Part shown: piece by piece, positions 15,785 through 24,785 of the stretch
How the letters are laid out: every line of letters starts with the position of its first letter
Position numbering within the stretch: position 1 is the stretch's first letter
DNA from: an uncultured Lentisphaeria bacterium
GTDB taxonomy: Bacteria > Verrucomicrobiota > Lentisphaeria > Victivallales > UBA1829
DNA: 33,257 bases
Direction: 5' to 3'
NCBI GenBank assembly: GCA_905211485.1
Contig: CAJMAW010000015.1
Span: 1 to 33,257, forward strand
Made by a program: the position numbers and the translations under genes
The notes under the pieces: generated by a model
The model's database searches: none
Told to the model about the DNA's origin: nothing
The model's input: only the letters and a program-made list of their open reading frames with translations

Positions 15785-17323
15785 TCAGAGATTCTTTTTT
15801 CCTCCGAGCCTCCTGCTCCAGTCCGAAAGGGAATTGTCTCTCGCCCCCATGACCAGAACCGTGTCAGCGGCTTCAGCCCATTTTTCCGTGAAGGCTTCCG
15901 CCGCTTTGCGGGAGGGAAAGAACGGATAGCGCAGAGGGGCTCCGGAACGCTCGCGGTATTCTCCGGAGACTTCTTCCGAGGTCGGAGTGAAACTGGCGGT
16001 TCCTCCGGCATAATAGACCGGAAGGAATCCGAAGACATCGCCCTTCCGGAGAGTCTTTTCCAAGCCGAGGAACAATTCCTCCCTCATGAATTTCAAGGGC
16101 CCGAATCCGTGGGGCTGGAACAGCGCAAGGATTCTTCCGTGCGTGATTTCCCTGGCGGCGTTCAGACAGGAAAGGATCTTTTCCACATTGTGCGCATAAT
16201 CATCATACACCGCCGCTCCGCGGGAGGTTCTCCCGGCGTGATCGAATCTGCGCCAAACGCCATGGAAGGCTGAAAGCGCCTTACACGCCCGCTCTGCGGG
16301 GAAACCCGATTCCAGAAGAGAAGCATAGACGGCAAGAGCATTCACGGCATTGTGACGGCCGGGAAGGGGAAGACGGATTTCAGGCATTCCGTCAAAGGAA
16401 CACCAGGACGCCCCGCCGGACACGCGGTAGCTGTCCAGTTTCAGGACTCTCCGCCCGCAGAGGCGCTCCGGCGACGATTCGTCTGCGCTGAAGAGGACGA
16501 TTTTTTCGTCCTTTCCGAACTCCCCTGCTCCCCCGGCAGCCAGAAACGCCGCATCCTCCATCACGGAAAAATCCCGCGTTTTCCGCACGAATTCACGGAA
16601 AACACGCGCAAGTTCCTCTTTTGAATAATGATCCGTTCCGATATTCAGCACCAGGGAACGGTCCGCGGTATAATTCAGCAAACTTCTGTCGCTTTCATCC
16701 GCCTCGATGACAAAGGGGCCTTTTTCCCCTCCTGCGCGGAAGTTTCCGGCCGCGCAGGGAGAAACAAAGGCGTTCAGGAGACCTCCGCAGAGAAATCCGG
16801 GCGAAACACCCAGATTCTCCATGGCCTCGCCGAGCCATGCGCTAACGGTCGTCTTGCCGCAGGTCCCGCTGACCGCAAACACCGGGCGATCTTCTCCCAG
16901 CGCCCCCATGCAGAGCGAAAGCGCTTCCGAACGGTGAAGCCGTCTGATTCCTAGAGGCGCGGCGCTGAGGAAATCCGGATTGTCCTTCTCTATCGCACTG
17001 GAATAGACAAGAGCACCGGGAACCTTTTCCCGGCAGAAGGACCCGTCCTGAGGATACAGAGTCACTCCGCAGGCGCGCAGAGCACTGAAAATCGCCGCGT
17101 TTTCCGGACTCTCCAGCGCACGGTCGCTCCCGGAAACGGTACAGCCGAGAAAGTGCGCCATCTGGGCCAGACCGCTCATTCCAATGCCTCCGACACCGAC
17201 AAAATGCAGAGAATCGGGAAGCGCCTGATTCCCTTCCCCATTTCCTTTCTCTTTGCCTTCCCCCGGATTCCTGTTCATGATTCCTTGATCGTCCATTCTT
17301 TTCCCCACTTTTCCCTTTTCCAT
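15785..17323 (-). CDS. murC: Mur ligase, MurC type (UDP-N-acetylmuramate--L-alanine ligase-like)
   Basis: MurC adds L-alanine to UDP-N-acetylmuramate, the first peptide step of peptidoglycan synthesis, using ATP in the cytoplasm. The protein has 512 residues. HFVGVGGIGMSGLAQ (residues ~40-54) is the MurC-type nucleotide-sugar binding start. SGTCGKTT (152-159) is the P-loop; FVIEADESDRSLLNY, LPGRHNAVNALA, GVWRRFDHAG, YDDYAHNVEKIL and LFQPHGF follow in the MurC order. Two positions are unusual: Cys in place of His in the GTHGKTT signature, and DYAHNVEKI instead of DYAHHPTEI. It could therefore be a divergent MurC, a Mpl-type recycling ligase, or a paralogue. Start choice is uncertain because ATG codons at 17323, 17296 and 17278 all precede the domain. 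No other mur genes are adjacent. Confidence 0.78.
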   Translation of the reverse strand: MEKGKVGKRMDDQGIMNRNPGEGKEKGNGEGNQALPDSLHFVGVGGIGMSGLAQMAHFLGCTVSGSDRALESPENAAIFSALRACGVTLYPQDGSFCREKVPGALVYSSAIEKDNPDFLSAAPLGIRRLHRSEALSLCMGALGEDRPVFAVSGTCGKTTVSAWLGEAMENLGVSPGFLCGGLLNAFVSPCAAGNFRAGGEKGPFVIEADESDRSLLNYTADRSLVLNIGTDHYSKEELARVFREFVRKTRDFSVMEDAAFLAAGGAGEFGKDEKIVLFSADESSPERLCGRRVLKLDSYRVSGGASWCSFDGMPEIRLPLPGRHNAVNALAVYASLLESGFPAERACKALSAFHGVWRRFDHAGRTSRGAAVYDDYAHNVEKILSCLNAAREITHGRILALFQPHGFGPLKFMREELFLGLEKTLRKGDVFGFLPVYYAGGTASFTPTSEEVSGEYRERSGAPLRYPFFPSRKAAEAFTEKWAEAADTVLVMGARDNSLSDWSRRLGGKKNL

Positions 17324-17702
17324 TGCGTTCTTATTTTCCCATAATATTTTTCAATTCTTTTTCAATTCTGTTTTCCATCTTCCTTCTCTTCACCTTCCCC
17401 TCCCGTCACGCCCGCGGCTGGTTCCCTACTCGCTGTTTTCCGCTTTGTTCCGTTCCGGATTCCCGCATCTCCGCATTCCGGAAGAGGAAAAGAAGAGCCG
17501 CTTGTTCCGGGGAAAAAGAGAGGGTCGAGAAAAGGGGTAAGGAAAAAGAAACCCTCTTACCGTTTTTCACATGTCCACATGTCCACTCTCTTCTCTCATC
17601 ATCCCCTTCTATTCTCCCTTTCCGTACGGATGCGGGCATGCGGAGCGCATTCTTGACACAGGTCAAAAGCACTTTCACGAGAAAAGAAGAGAAACGGGGA
17701 AA
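17324..17702. other. intergenic region, 379 bases
   Basis: No gene is supported. Beside murC it has a T-rich stretch with ATAATATT near 17341, which may hold the murC promoter. It also holds the putative terminator of the upstream membrane-protein operon, a duplicated ACATGTCC (17569-17586) and a GAAACGGGGA copy at 17691-17700 directly next to the neighbouring stop codon. Confidence 0.5.
17513..17557 (-). terminator. putative terminator after the NAD(P)HX-repair operon
   Basis: AGAGGGT (17519-17525) pairs with ACCCTCT (17551-17557), and the minus strand continues with CTTTTT. A competing stem GGTAAG/CTTACC (17536-17541 with 17556-17561) overlaps it. The loop is long, so confidence is moderate. 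Confidence 0.4.
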
Positions 17703-18611
17703 TCACTTCACAATTCTGATCACGCTTTCCTGCACCCATGGATGAGTTTCCACCGCTTTCAGGAATCCTTCCGCGGGATCTTCCGGGAAATCCGCGAGGA
17801 TCAGATTTCTCAGCGGTTCGGCACGGCGGTAGAGGAGTTTGTTCACACGCTTGAAATCGTTCAGATGACAGGGATAGACGAGACGGACACGGTACTGCCC
17901 CCCCTCTGATACATCCGTGACACTGAGACTTTCTTCCCCATTCCAGTTTTTCAATCGTCCGAGCGGGATGTTCATGGTCTTTCCGGCACGTGAGAGTTCA
18001 TAGTACTGCTCGCGGACCTCCCCGTTTTCTTTGGACAGCGACTCCAGAAGAAGAACCCGGTAATGGTTTTGAAAAGCGATTTCCATGGCAAGGGACGGAT
18101 GATCGCGCATGGCCAGAAGCATTTCCCTGTCGTCACGGATATGTTCGGTGACGGTCTGGGCCTCGGCAATGCTGCGCCATCGCAGGAAATCGGTCCGGTC
18201 GAAACGGGAGTTCAGGATGCCCGAAGGAATTCCGTTTGCCAGGAAAAGAGTCATTTCCCCCCGTGAGGGGGGGTCCCATTTTTCCTGTTCGGGCACCACG
18301 AGAGCCGCGTAAGAGAGAGCCTTTTCCGGGAGATTCCGCTCCACGGCATCCATCCACTGTTTCAGACAGGCCAGCGTCTCTTCCCGATTCAGTCCGGCGC
18401 TCTTCTTTTCAGCGAGGTTCTCTTCCCGGAAGCTGTCCCGCCCGTAATTCCGGAACAGCCCGAGAAAACCCGCCGCGACACAGAACAAAGCTGAGGCCAG
18501 AAGCAGGGGAACACGCATTCTGTGTCTTCTCTTCTTCTGATCCTGAAGGACTTTCTCGGGCTCCTGCGTCTTCTCCAGCTCCCGGGAACGCTCTGTCTCT
18601 CCTCCGCTCAT
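17703..18611 (-). CDS. single-pass membrane protein, function unknown
   Basis: I do not recognise this family. The 302-residue protein begins with a charged cytoplasmic stretch rich in Glu, Lys and Arg (MSGGETERSRELEKTQEPEK), then one membrane helix (residues ~34-54, PLLLASALFCVAAGFLGLF), then about 245 residues probably outside the cytoplasm (LKQWMDAVERNLPEKALSYA, VTEHIRDDREMLLAM). The start ATG overlaps the stop of the preceding NAD(P)HX-repair gene as ATGA, which indicates translational coupling and fixes the start. The extracytoplasmic part has no cysteine pairs or recognised catalytic motif beyond a single CHLND near the end. The pairing with a metabolite-repair enzyme gives no clear functional clue. 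Confidence 0.7.
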   Translation of the reverse strand: MSGGETERSRELEKTQEPEKVLQDQKKRRHRMRVPLLLASALFCVAAGFLGLFRNYGRDSFREENLAEKKSAGLNREETLACLKQWMDAVERNLPEKALSYAALVVPEQEKWDPPSRGEMTLFLANGIPSGILNSRFDRTDFLRWRSIAEAQTVTEHIRDDREMLLAMRDHPSLAMEIAFQNHYRVLLLESLSKENGEVREQYYELSRAGKTMNIPLGRLKNWNGEESLSVTDVSEGGQYRVRLVYPCHLNDFKRVNKLLYRRAEPLRNLILADFPEDPAEGFLKAVETHPWVQESVIRIVK

Positions 18612-20299
18612 GCGACCTCCGAAATCATTTTCAGGGCACAAGGCAGAAACGAAACGAGGTCGTCGGCAAGAAACCCGCGCGAACCGAAGGGCATGGCTGT
18701 TTCGGAGGCGGAAGCGTGGAGAAACACCGCCGCCCGGGCCGCATCGAAAGGAGAAAGCCCGTTTGCCAGAAGCGCTCCGGCGATCCCGGTCAGGACGTCT
18801 CCGCTTCCCGCCGTGCCCAGGGCCGGACAGCCGCCCGGATTGATTCTGTATTCTCCGTCAGAACGGGCAATGACGCTCCGCGGCCCTTTCATTACCGTTA
18901 CAGCTCCGCTGGTCCTGGCCAGGAGCAGCGCCTTTTCCACAGAGGGAATCATCGCGGAAGGCAGGCGGCTTCCGGATGCGCCTGCAGCAAAACCGGAATG
19001 CGGCTCCAGCGCCCTTAGAAGACGGCGCATTTCCCCTTCGTGAGGGGTCAGGACGCAGTTCTCTCCGGGCAGAAGAGAGGAAAACTCGTCGGCATAAAGC
19101 GCAAAAAGGTTCAGTGCATCGGCATCCATCACAGTCGGTTTCCGGGCGGCAAGGATCTCCTTCAGAAACGGCAGAGTCCGTGCGGAACATCCCATGCCGG
19201 GACCGACGGAAACAGCATTCATTTTCCCCAGCAGGCTCCGGATTCCGGGAATGGAACTTTCCGTAAAGCATCCTGTCCCGTCGTCCGGCAGTCTTCTCAC
19301 GATCACGGACTTCGGCACACGGCAGAAGATTTCCGCCGATGCCGGCAGAAGCACGGTCACCAGGCCCGCTCCGCTCCGGAGCGCCGCTTCCGCGGAAAGA
19401 AACGGCGCGGAAGGGTAGAGCGAACTGCCGCCCGCCACCAGAAGATGACCGCGGAGATTTTTGTAGGTGTCAAATGCCTCCCGGCGGAAAAAAGGACGTA
19501 TCTCCGGAAGAGTCTGGACTTCCGGACAGCCTCCATACCCATCCGCAAACGACTGCGGAATGCCGATGTCCAGAATCCGGAGGCGGCCGGTTTTCCGGAT
19601 CCCCTCCCCCTGGAAAAAGCCTTGTTTCGGAAAAGCCATGCTCAATGTGAGATCCGCAGTGACGGCTTCGTCCGCAACGCTTCCGTCATCCGCATTGAGA
19701 CCGGAGGCGATATCAAGGGCAACGGTCGGTCTCTCCGCATGGTTCACAATTCCGATCCAGCTCTTGAAAGGCTCGCGCAATGAACCGCGGATCCCGGTCC
19801 CGAGCAGACCGTCCACAATCAGCAGCGCGGATGCGGCATCCGCTTCCGAAAAATCCCCTCTCAGGGATTCTCGGACGGCTGGGGGGAGTTTCCGGAACAT
19901 TTCCAGCGCGTCTCCGGAAAGTTCCTCCTCCCCGCACACGCAGAACAGGGAAATTTCAAGCCCGAAGCGTTCTCTTGCGCCCGATTCATGTAAACGGCGC
20001 GCCACAACAAAGGCATCCCCCCCGTTATTCCCTTTCCCCGCAAGAATGACGATCTTTCTCCGGCGGGACACGATCCTCCTCCGGCAGGGAAAACGCCCCA
20101 AGTCCGCCGCTGTTCCCCCGGCAAGGGCAACAGCACCGCACTCCTCTCCTCCCGGACTGCAGAGTGAAGGAAGAAGCGATTCCAATTCCTCCGCCGCAAG
20201 AGTCCCCGCTCTTTCCATCAGTTCCATCCCACTTGCGATTCCTTCCTGGATCGTTCTGCGGTCCAGGGCGCGCATTTGTTCCGCATTCAGAGCCTTCAT
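18608..20299 (-). CDS. nnr: bifunctional NAD(P)H-hydrate epimerase / ADP-dependent NAD(P)H-hydrate dehydratase
   Basis: This enzyme repairs hydrated NADH and NADPH (NAD(P)HX). The N-terminal YjeF-type domain interconverts the epimers, and the C-terminal ribokinase-like domain removes water, using ADP in bacteria. The protein has 563 residues. Epimerase landmarks are MKALNAEQMRALDRRTI at the start and VILAGKGNNGGDAFVVARRL near residue 90. Dehydratase landmarks are GHLLVAGGSSLYPSAPFLSA, SVGPGMG, VMDADALNLFA, CVLTPHEGEMRRLL, and ALGTAGSGDVLTGIAGALLA, the last being the nucleotide-binding and catalytic Asp motif. An insertion of about 25 residues before KIVILAGKG (EECGAVALAGGTAADLGRFP) is unusual. 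It is followed by the translationally coupled membrane-protein gene. Confidence 0.95.
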   Translation of the reverse strand: MKALNAEQMRALDRRTIQEGIASGMELMERAGTLAAEELESLLPSLCSPGGEECGAVALAGGTAADLGRFPCRRRIVSRRRKIVILAGKGNNGGDAFVVARRLHESGARERFGLEISLFCVCGEEELSGDALEMFRKLPPAVRESLRGDFSEADAASALLIVDGLLGTGIRGSLREPFKSWIGIVNHAERPTVALDIASGLNADDGSVADEAVTADLTLSMAFPKQGFFQGEGIRKTGRLRILDIGIPQSFADGYGGCPEVQTLPEIRPFFRREAFDTYKNLRGHLLVAGGSSLYPSAPFLSAEAALRSGAGLVTVLLPASAEIFCRVPKSVIVRRLPDDGTGCFTESSIPGIRSLLGKMNAVSVGPGMGCSARTLPFLKEILAARKPTVMDADALNLFALYADEFSSLLPGENCVLTPHEGEMRRLLRALEPHSGFAAGASGSRLPSAMIPSVEKALLLARTSGAVTVMKGPRSVIARSDGEYRINPGGCPALGTAGSGDVLTGIAGALLANGLSPFDAARAAVFLHASASETAMPFGSRGFLADDLVSFLPCALKMISEVA

Positions 20300-20478
20300 T
20301 CAGAAAACCTCATGTTTCTTTTTTCTTTTCCTTACTCTCCGGGAGGATGGGGGGGAAAAAGCCGCTTTTCCGTTCCAGCCGATAAGGGGGAGAAGGAGGA
20401 AAACGGTGTCAAATCCCCGATCTCGCTTCGGCGCCCCACGGGAAAAAGCATCCCTGCGCAGGGGCAGGCGATATGTGT

Positions 20479-20506
20479 AATATAAAGATGACGAAGGAAA
20501 AAACAA
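20479..20506 (-). promoter_or_regulatory. candidate promoter of the nnr operon
   Basis: On the minus strand TTGTTT (20501-20506) and TATATT (20479-20484) are spaced by 16 bases. The -10 matches five of six consensus bases, the -35 only three, so this is a weak to moderate call about 180 bases before the nnr start. Confidence 0.4.
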
Positions 20507-20599
20507 TTCCCGCCCGGGATCCTTCCCGGAAAAAGTGAAACACGTCCGTCCGCCCCGGAGTATCGGGAAGAGACTGTGAAAACAACAGCAGATCCGGGA

Positions 20600-20626
20600 A
20601 AATGACCGGAAAGCGTTCCTTTCCGG
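20600..20626 (-). terminator. hairpin after the histidine phosphatase gene
   Basis: CCGGAAAG (20606-20613) and CTTTCCGG (20619-20626) form a perfect 8-base stem with a 5-base loop, 17 bases after the stop codon. The minus strand continues TCATTTT, a weak T stretch. Confidence 0.6.
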
Positions 20627-20642
20627 AGCATGATATCGGGAT

Positions 20643-21299
20643 TCAATACGTCAAAGTCGGTTTGAGTTCCAGGTCCTGCAGATGGGCGCAGTCGTTCCAG
20701 GTAATCAGCTGCCAGGCTCCGGTATCGAGATTGCGGCGGAAACGGCTGACGGAAGCATTGTCCGCAAGAGGCATCGCATTGTTTCCGGAGGGCTTACCCA
20801 CCACATGACGAAACACACACTGCATTGCGCCGCCATGCGTCACAATGAGCAGTTTCTCTCCCGGATGCCGTTCCGAGATCGCGTCCAGGAAATCCGAGAT
20901 CCTCTTCTGGAATTCCGCGGAAGATTCTCCTCCGGGGACGGAAACATTGTCCGAATTCCGTTTCAACGCGTTCATGATTTCCGGATATTTCTCCTGGAGT
21001 TCCGCATAAGCGCGTCCCTGAAGCTCCCCGAAATTCCATTCCCGCAAGTCCGGGACCGGAATGATTTCCAGCGGCGGATGATGACGGCTCATCAGGATGG
21101 ATGCGGTCTGAAGCGTCCTTCCGAGGTCGCTGCTGTAGACCGCGTCGAAGGATTCCCCTGCCAGACGGAGCGCCGCCGCACCTGCCTGGGCAACGCCGTT
21201 TGGATCCAGTTCACTGTTTTTCTGGCCCTGCAGGACACCGCGGATGTTGTCAAAGGTCTGCCCGTGCCGGACCGCTGTAATTTCACAGAATTTCGTCAT
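20643..21299 (-). CDS. histidine phosphatase superfamily protein (phosphoglycerate-mutase-like)
   Basis: The 218-residue protein carries the superfamily signature VRHGQTFDN, in which the first His accepts the phosphate, then YSSDLGRTLQTA, LREWNFGELQG (the catalytic Glu region), PGGESSAEFQKRI and VTHGGAMQCVFRH with the second catalytic His. Such enzymes include cofactor-dependent phosphoglycerate mutases, cobalamin phosphatases (CobC) and broad phosphatases; the substrate cannot be told from sequence. The start at 21299 directly before TKFCEITAVRHG is chosen because homologues start close to the RHG motif; an upstream in-frame extension of 26 residues is basic and low-complexity. It lies 240 bases downstream of secDF in the same direction. 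Confidence 0.88.
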   Translation of the reverse strand: MTKFCEITAVRHGQTFDNIRGVLQGQKNSELDPNGVAQAGAAALRLAGESFDAVYSSDLGRTLQTASILMSRHHPPLEIIPVPDLREWNFGELQGRAYAELQEKYPEIMNALKRNSDNVSVPGGESSAEFQKRISDFLDAISERHPGEKLLIVTHGGAMQCVFRHVVGKPSGNNAMPLADNASVSRFRRNLDTGAWQLITWNDCAHLQDLELKPTLTY

Positions 21300-21538
21300 T
21301 TCTACATTAGAAACCTTTCTGTCCGGGAAAAAAGGGGAAAGGGGAGAAAAAGCGCGGCGCCCCCGTCTTTCCGCCACTGTCTGGATGATCCCCGTCCTTG
21401 CCGCTGACTGCCGTCCGCGCTGGAATCAGATGCGGCGCAGAGAGGGGGGGGAGAAACACCCCCGTCCCGGCGCCGCACTTTGTTGTTCAGGCTCAGAGTC
21501 TTCCTCAGTTTATTCTTCTCAAAAGCCAGAGAGTCGCA

Positions 21539-24139
21539 TTATGCCACGGCAGACTTCTCTTTCGCAGCGTTTTCCTCCTCTCCGGGAATCCGTTCGCGGA
21601 CATTGTTCACGGATTTATGCCAGTAGGCGACAATGATGCTGGCCGTATAGATGGAGGAATACGTTCCCACGATACAGCCGATCAGCATGACCGATATGAA
21701 GTCCCGGATCCCCGATCCGCCGAAGAAGAACTGCGTCAGCAGGATCAGCAGCACGGACACGGAAGTCAGGATGGTTCTCGCCAGAGTCTGATTGATGCTG
21801 ATGTTGATGATGTCCCAGTAGGTTTTGTCCTGAAGGAGGCGGAGATTCTCCCTCTGGCGGTCAAAAGTCACAATGGTATCGTTGACCGAATACCCGATCA
21901 GGGTCAGGACTCCTGCAACGGTCTGCAAAGTCAGCTGCCCGCCAAACGCCATGTAGATCCCGAGCGAGATGATCACGTCGTGAATCAGCGCCACGTTTGC
22001 CGCAATCGAATAGGAGAATTCAAAGCGGATCATCATGTACAGCACCATCCCGAGCATTGCCAGCGCAATCGAAATCAGCGCGGAGATGGTGAACGATCTG
22101 CCAATCTGTGCGCCGAGCACGTCCTGACGTTTCGCCACAAACTTGGCGCTAGGGAATTTCCGGTTCAGTTCGGATGTGATCGTCTCAAGCATGTGACTGT
22201 CGCCCGCGGAAAGAGTCTCCTTCCCGGAAGCTCTCTGCGGACGGATCAAAAGCTCCAGAACCTGTTCATTCCCTAAAGCGTTCGTCGTTTTGTACGCGGT
22301 TTTGGCGTCATACCCCTCTTCGTTCATGAAACGGGTGATCTCCTCCGCGGGGATCATCTTTTCAAAATCCATTTCCAGCTGCGTGCCGCCGGTGAAGTCC
22401 ACTCCGAGCACGTCTTTGCCCTTCACCGCCAGGACCGCAAAGGAAAAGACAATCAGCAACAGCGAAATCGACAGCGCAATCTTCCTCTGCCCCAGGAAGT
22501 TGATATGCGGAGACTTCAGGAAGGACATCATGCGCAGATGCGTAATGTGCAGCCACGGGATCCGGAACATGATGTCAAAGAGGAGCCGGGTCAGAAACAC
22601 CGCCGTGAAGAGTGTGGTGAAGATACCGATGGCAAGCGTCATGGCGAAGCCCTTGATGGCGCCCGTCCCTTGCCAGAGAAGGATCAGCGCGGTGAAGAGA
22701 GTCGTCAGATTCGAGTCGAAAATGGCCGTGAAGGCGCGGCTAAATCCGATGTCGACGGCATTCAGAAGCGTTTTCCCCGCCGCAAGCTCCTCCCGGATGC
22801 GTTCATAAATCAGCACGTTCGCATCGACGGCCATGCCGATCGTCAGCACAATACCCGCGATTCCGGGCAGGGTCAGAGTCACATCGAACGCCGCAAGAGC
22901 CCCGAGAATCAGAAGCGCGTTCACCACAAGCGAAATATTGGCGATCAGACCGGATATCCGGTAATAGATCAGCATGAACAGCATCACCAGAATCGTGCCG
23001 GCGATGCCGCTGAACAGGCTGTCGCGGACAGTCTGTTTCCCAACCATCGGGTCGATGTCCGATTTCTGGACAATGCTGATCTTGAACGGAACACTGCCGC
23101 TGACAAGCGCGTTCGCAATGTTTTCGGCGTCTTCCTTCGAGAAACTTCCGGTAATGACGCCGCGGCCGCCGGGAATCGCGCTCTGAATATTCGGAGCCGA
23201 ATACAGTTTCCCGTCAAGAATGATGGCAAGCCTGCGTCCGATATTGTTTTTGGTGATGTCGCCGAAGCGGACCGTTCCGCTGGGTTTCAGCTGGAAGGCG
23301 ATTTCACGTCGGCCGGCCTGGTCGATCTGGACAAACGCGTCCTGGATTTCCTCGCCGCTCATCTGAGTTTCGCGTTCCACCAGGAAGTACTGCTTCTGCA
23401 TTCTTCCCAGATTGTCGAACTCGATGTTCTCCATGATGACGGTCCCCTCCGGAGGCGTGTAGGAATCCGGACTCTGCTGATAGCGGATCACTTCATTGTC
23501 ACTGTCCGGATGCACCAGCTTGAACTGGAGCTGAGCGGTCATGGAAATGAGTTTCTCAAGATTGGCCTTTTCCTCCTTGGTCACAAGAGGCACGCGCATG
23601 GATACCAGATTCTGGCCGGAAGGGGAGATTTCCGTCTCAAAAATATTCTGGGATTCCAGACGTTTGCGAAGCGTTTCAATGGCCGTGTCGCGGAAACGGT
23701 CGAACTGCAGGCGGTCATAGGAAACATTCTTGTCCTGAGGCTCCAGCAGAAGCATGAATTCGGCTCCGCCGTTCAGGTCGATCCCGAGCCGGATCGATCC
23801 CGCCGCATTTTTCCGGACCAGGGAAATCACATCGCTGTTGTTGATGAGCTTCTGCGACTTCACGATCAGAGGCTTCACATGCTGGATCAGGCTGACTCCG
23901 CGTTTCTCCGCCGCCTCCTCCAGAGCCTTGGCCGCAGATTCATACATCACCTCGTCCTGCTTCTGAAGAGCACGCGCATCCGCAATCACGGCCTGCAGTT
24001 CCGGATTCTCCGGATTCTCCACAAGCCCTTCCAGAGTCTTGTAAAAGTCGCTCTGGGTCAGCGGAAACATCGAGGCGACAAAAACCACCACCACCACAAG
24101 GGCGAAAAACGATCTCAGAAGAAAGGGCTTCTTATTCAT
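21539..24139 (-). CDS. secDF: fused protein-export membrane protein SecD/SecF
   Basis: SecD and SecF help SecYEG complete protein export with proton motive force. Here they are one 866-residue protein. After a first membrane helix (residues ~7-25) come the SecD periplasmic P1 domain, with RLGIDLNGGAEFMLLL near its start, and the SecD membrane half with the signature VDANVLIYERIREEL. The SecF half begins around residue 545 (FLGQRKIALSISLLLIVFSFAVL), with GVDFTGGTQLEMDF and the conserved SVNDTIVTFDRQRENL. The membrane segments of both halves are present, so the protein looks complete. The start ATG overlaps the yajC stop as ATGA. An N-terminal region of about 100 extra residues (LVENPENPELQAVIADA) between the first helix and the SecD core is longer than in Escherichia coli. 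Confidence 0.96.
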   Translation of the reverse strand: MNKKPFLLRSFFALVVVVVFVASMFPLTQSDFYKTLEGLVENPENPELQAVIADARALQKQDEVMYESAAKALEEAAEKRGVSLIQHVKPLIVKSQKLINNSDVISLVRKNAAGSIRLGIDLNGGAEFMLLLEPQDKNVSYDRLQFDRFRDTAIETLRKRLESQNIFETEISPSGQNLVSMRVPLVTKEEKANLEKLISMTAQLQFKLVHPDSDNEVIRYQQSPDSYTPPEGTVIMENIEFDNLGRMQKQYFLVERETQMSGEEIQDAFVQIDQAGRREIAFQLKPSGTVRFGDITKNNIGRRLAIILDGKLYSAPNIQSAIPGGRGVITGSFSKEDAENIANALVSGSVPFKISIVQKSDIDPMVGKQTVRDSLFSGIAGTILVMLFMLIYYRISGLIANISLVVNALLILGALAAFDVTLTLPGIAGIVLTIGMAVDANVLIYERIREELAAGKTLLNAVDIGFSRAFTAIFDSNLTTLFTALILLWQGTGAIKGFAMTLAIGIFTTLFTAVFLTRLLFDIMFRIPWLHITHLRMMSFLKSPHINFLGQRKIALSISLLLIVFSFAVLAVKGKDVLGVDFTGGTQLEMDFEKMIPAEEITRFMNEEGYDAKTAYKTTNALGNEQVLELLIRPQRASGKETLSAGDSHMLETITSELNRKFPSAKFVAKRQDVLGAQIGRSFTISALISIALAMLGMVLYMMIRFEFSYSIAANVALIHDVIISLGIYMAFGGQLTLQTVAGVLTLIGYSVNDTIVTFDRQRENLRLLQDKTYWDIINISINQTLARTILTSVSVLLILLTQFFFGGSGIRDFISVMLIGCIVGTYSSIYTASIIVAYWHKSVNNVRERIPGEEENAAKEKSAVA

Positions 24140-24549
24140 TTCTTGACAATATCCCCTGTCTCATGTTTCTCTTCCTCATCCAGAATGGAGGCCACGGCGG
24201 ACTTCGCAATCTCCACACGGATGTTCCTGGCAATCTCCAGTTCAAAGGATTTCTCCGACACGGAAACAATCTTTCCCATGATTCCGCCAATCGTCAGAAC
24301 CTGCGTCCCCGCCTTGATGGAGTCGATCATTTCCGCACGGCGCTTCTGCTCCTTCTTCTGCCCCCTGTACATCAGATAGAACATCGCCACAATGATGATG
24401 ATCATCGGCAGGAGACTCATGATGCTTTCCCATCCGGAAGCCTGCTGAGCGGCGGCTGGCTGAGCGGCGGCGGCCTGTGCGGTAGCGGCGGCGGTGTTCC
24501 CCGCTTCTCCAGCGGCGGCCTGGGCCAAAGTGACGATTCCTTCCAACAT
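24136..24549 (-). CDS. yajC: preprotein translocase subunit YajC
   Basis: YajC is a small inner-membrane partner of SecDF. The 137-residue protein has an Ala/Gln-rich N-terminal stretch (GNTAAATAQAAAAQPAAAQQ), one membrane helix (LLPMIIIIVAMFYLMYRG, residues ~46-63), a basic QKKEQKRRAEM stretch, then the conserved MIDSIKAGTQVLTIGGIMGK. The ATG at 24549 is preceded by GGAG at seven bases; a TTG four codons upstream is less likely. The stop overlaps secDF. The Ala-rich start before the helix is longer than usual. Confidence 0.95.
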   Translation of the reverse strand: MLEGIVTLAQAAAGEAGNTAAATAQAAAAQPAAAQQASGWESIMSLLPMIIIIVAMFYLMYRGQKKEQKRRAEMIDSIKAGTQVLTIGGIMGKIVSVSEKSFELEIARNIRVEIAKSAVASILDEEEKHETGDIVKK

Positions 24550-24729
24550 TGCTGTCTCCAATCCTTCTTATTAGCTTATTTCTAATTGTTTATCGATTTG
24601 ACTATCCTGACTCCGAACGTTCTTCTCCCGTTCATGACTCCCCCCCTTCTTCTCTCTGGGACGGAAGACAGGGAGGCTTCCGGAAGAAACAGAAACGCAC
24701 CCCTCATGCGGAGATGATACGGAAGAAGT

Positions 24730-24757
24730 AATTTACACCTCTCCAAACAATTGGCAA
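24730..24757 (-). promoter_or_regulatory. candidate promoter of yajC-secDF
   Basis: On the minus strand TTGCCA (24752-24757, five of six consensus bases) and TAAATT (24730-24735, four of six) are spaced by 16 bases. The leader would be about 175 bases. Three phased A-tract repeats lie directly upstream. Confidence 0.5.
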
Positions 24758-24785
24758 GCATTTTCGTGCATTTTCCCGCATTTTT
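24758..24785 (-). repeat. three direct repeats GCATTTTC phased by 10 bases
   Basis: On the plus strand GCATTTTC occurs at 24758-24765 and 24768-24775, and GCATTTTT at 24778-24785, exactly 10 bases apart, abutting the yajC promoter -35 element. On the minus strand this is AAAATGC in phase with one helical turn, which resembles an UP element, bent DNA or an activator site. Confidence 0.6.

Larger units (their letters stand above)
20300..20642. other. intergenic region, 343 bases
   Basis: No gene is supported. It contains the candidate nnr promoter at 20479-20506, a leader of about 170 bases rich in C/T on the minus strand, and the hairpin at 20606-20626 that probably ends the phosphatase transcript. 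Confidence 0.55.

Noticed and set aside
22505..24379. A 624-codon open frame opposite secDF and yajC
   Set aside because: It is antisense to clearly recognised SecD motifs, with His/Arg/Gln-rich low-quality translation.
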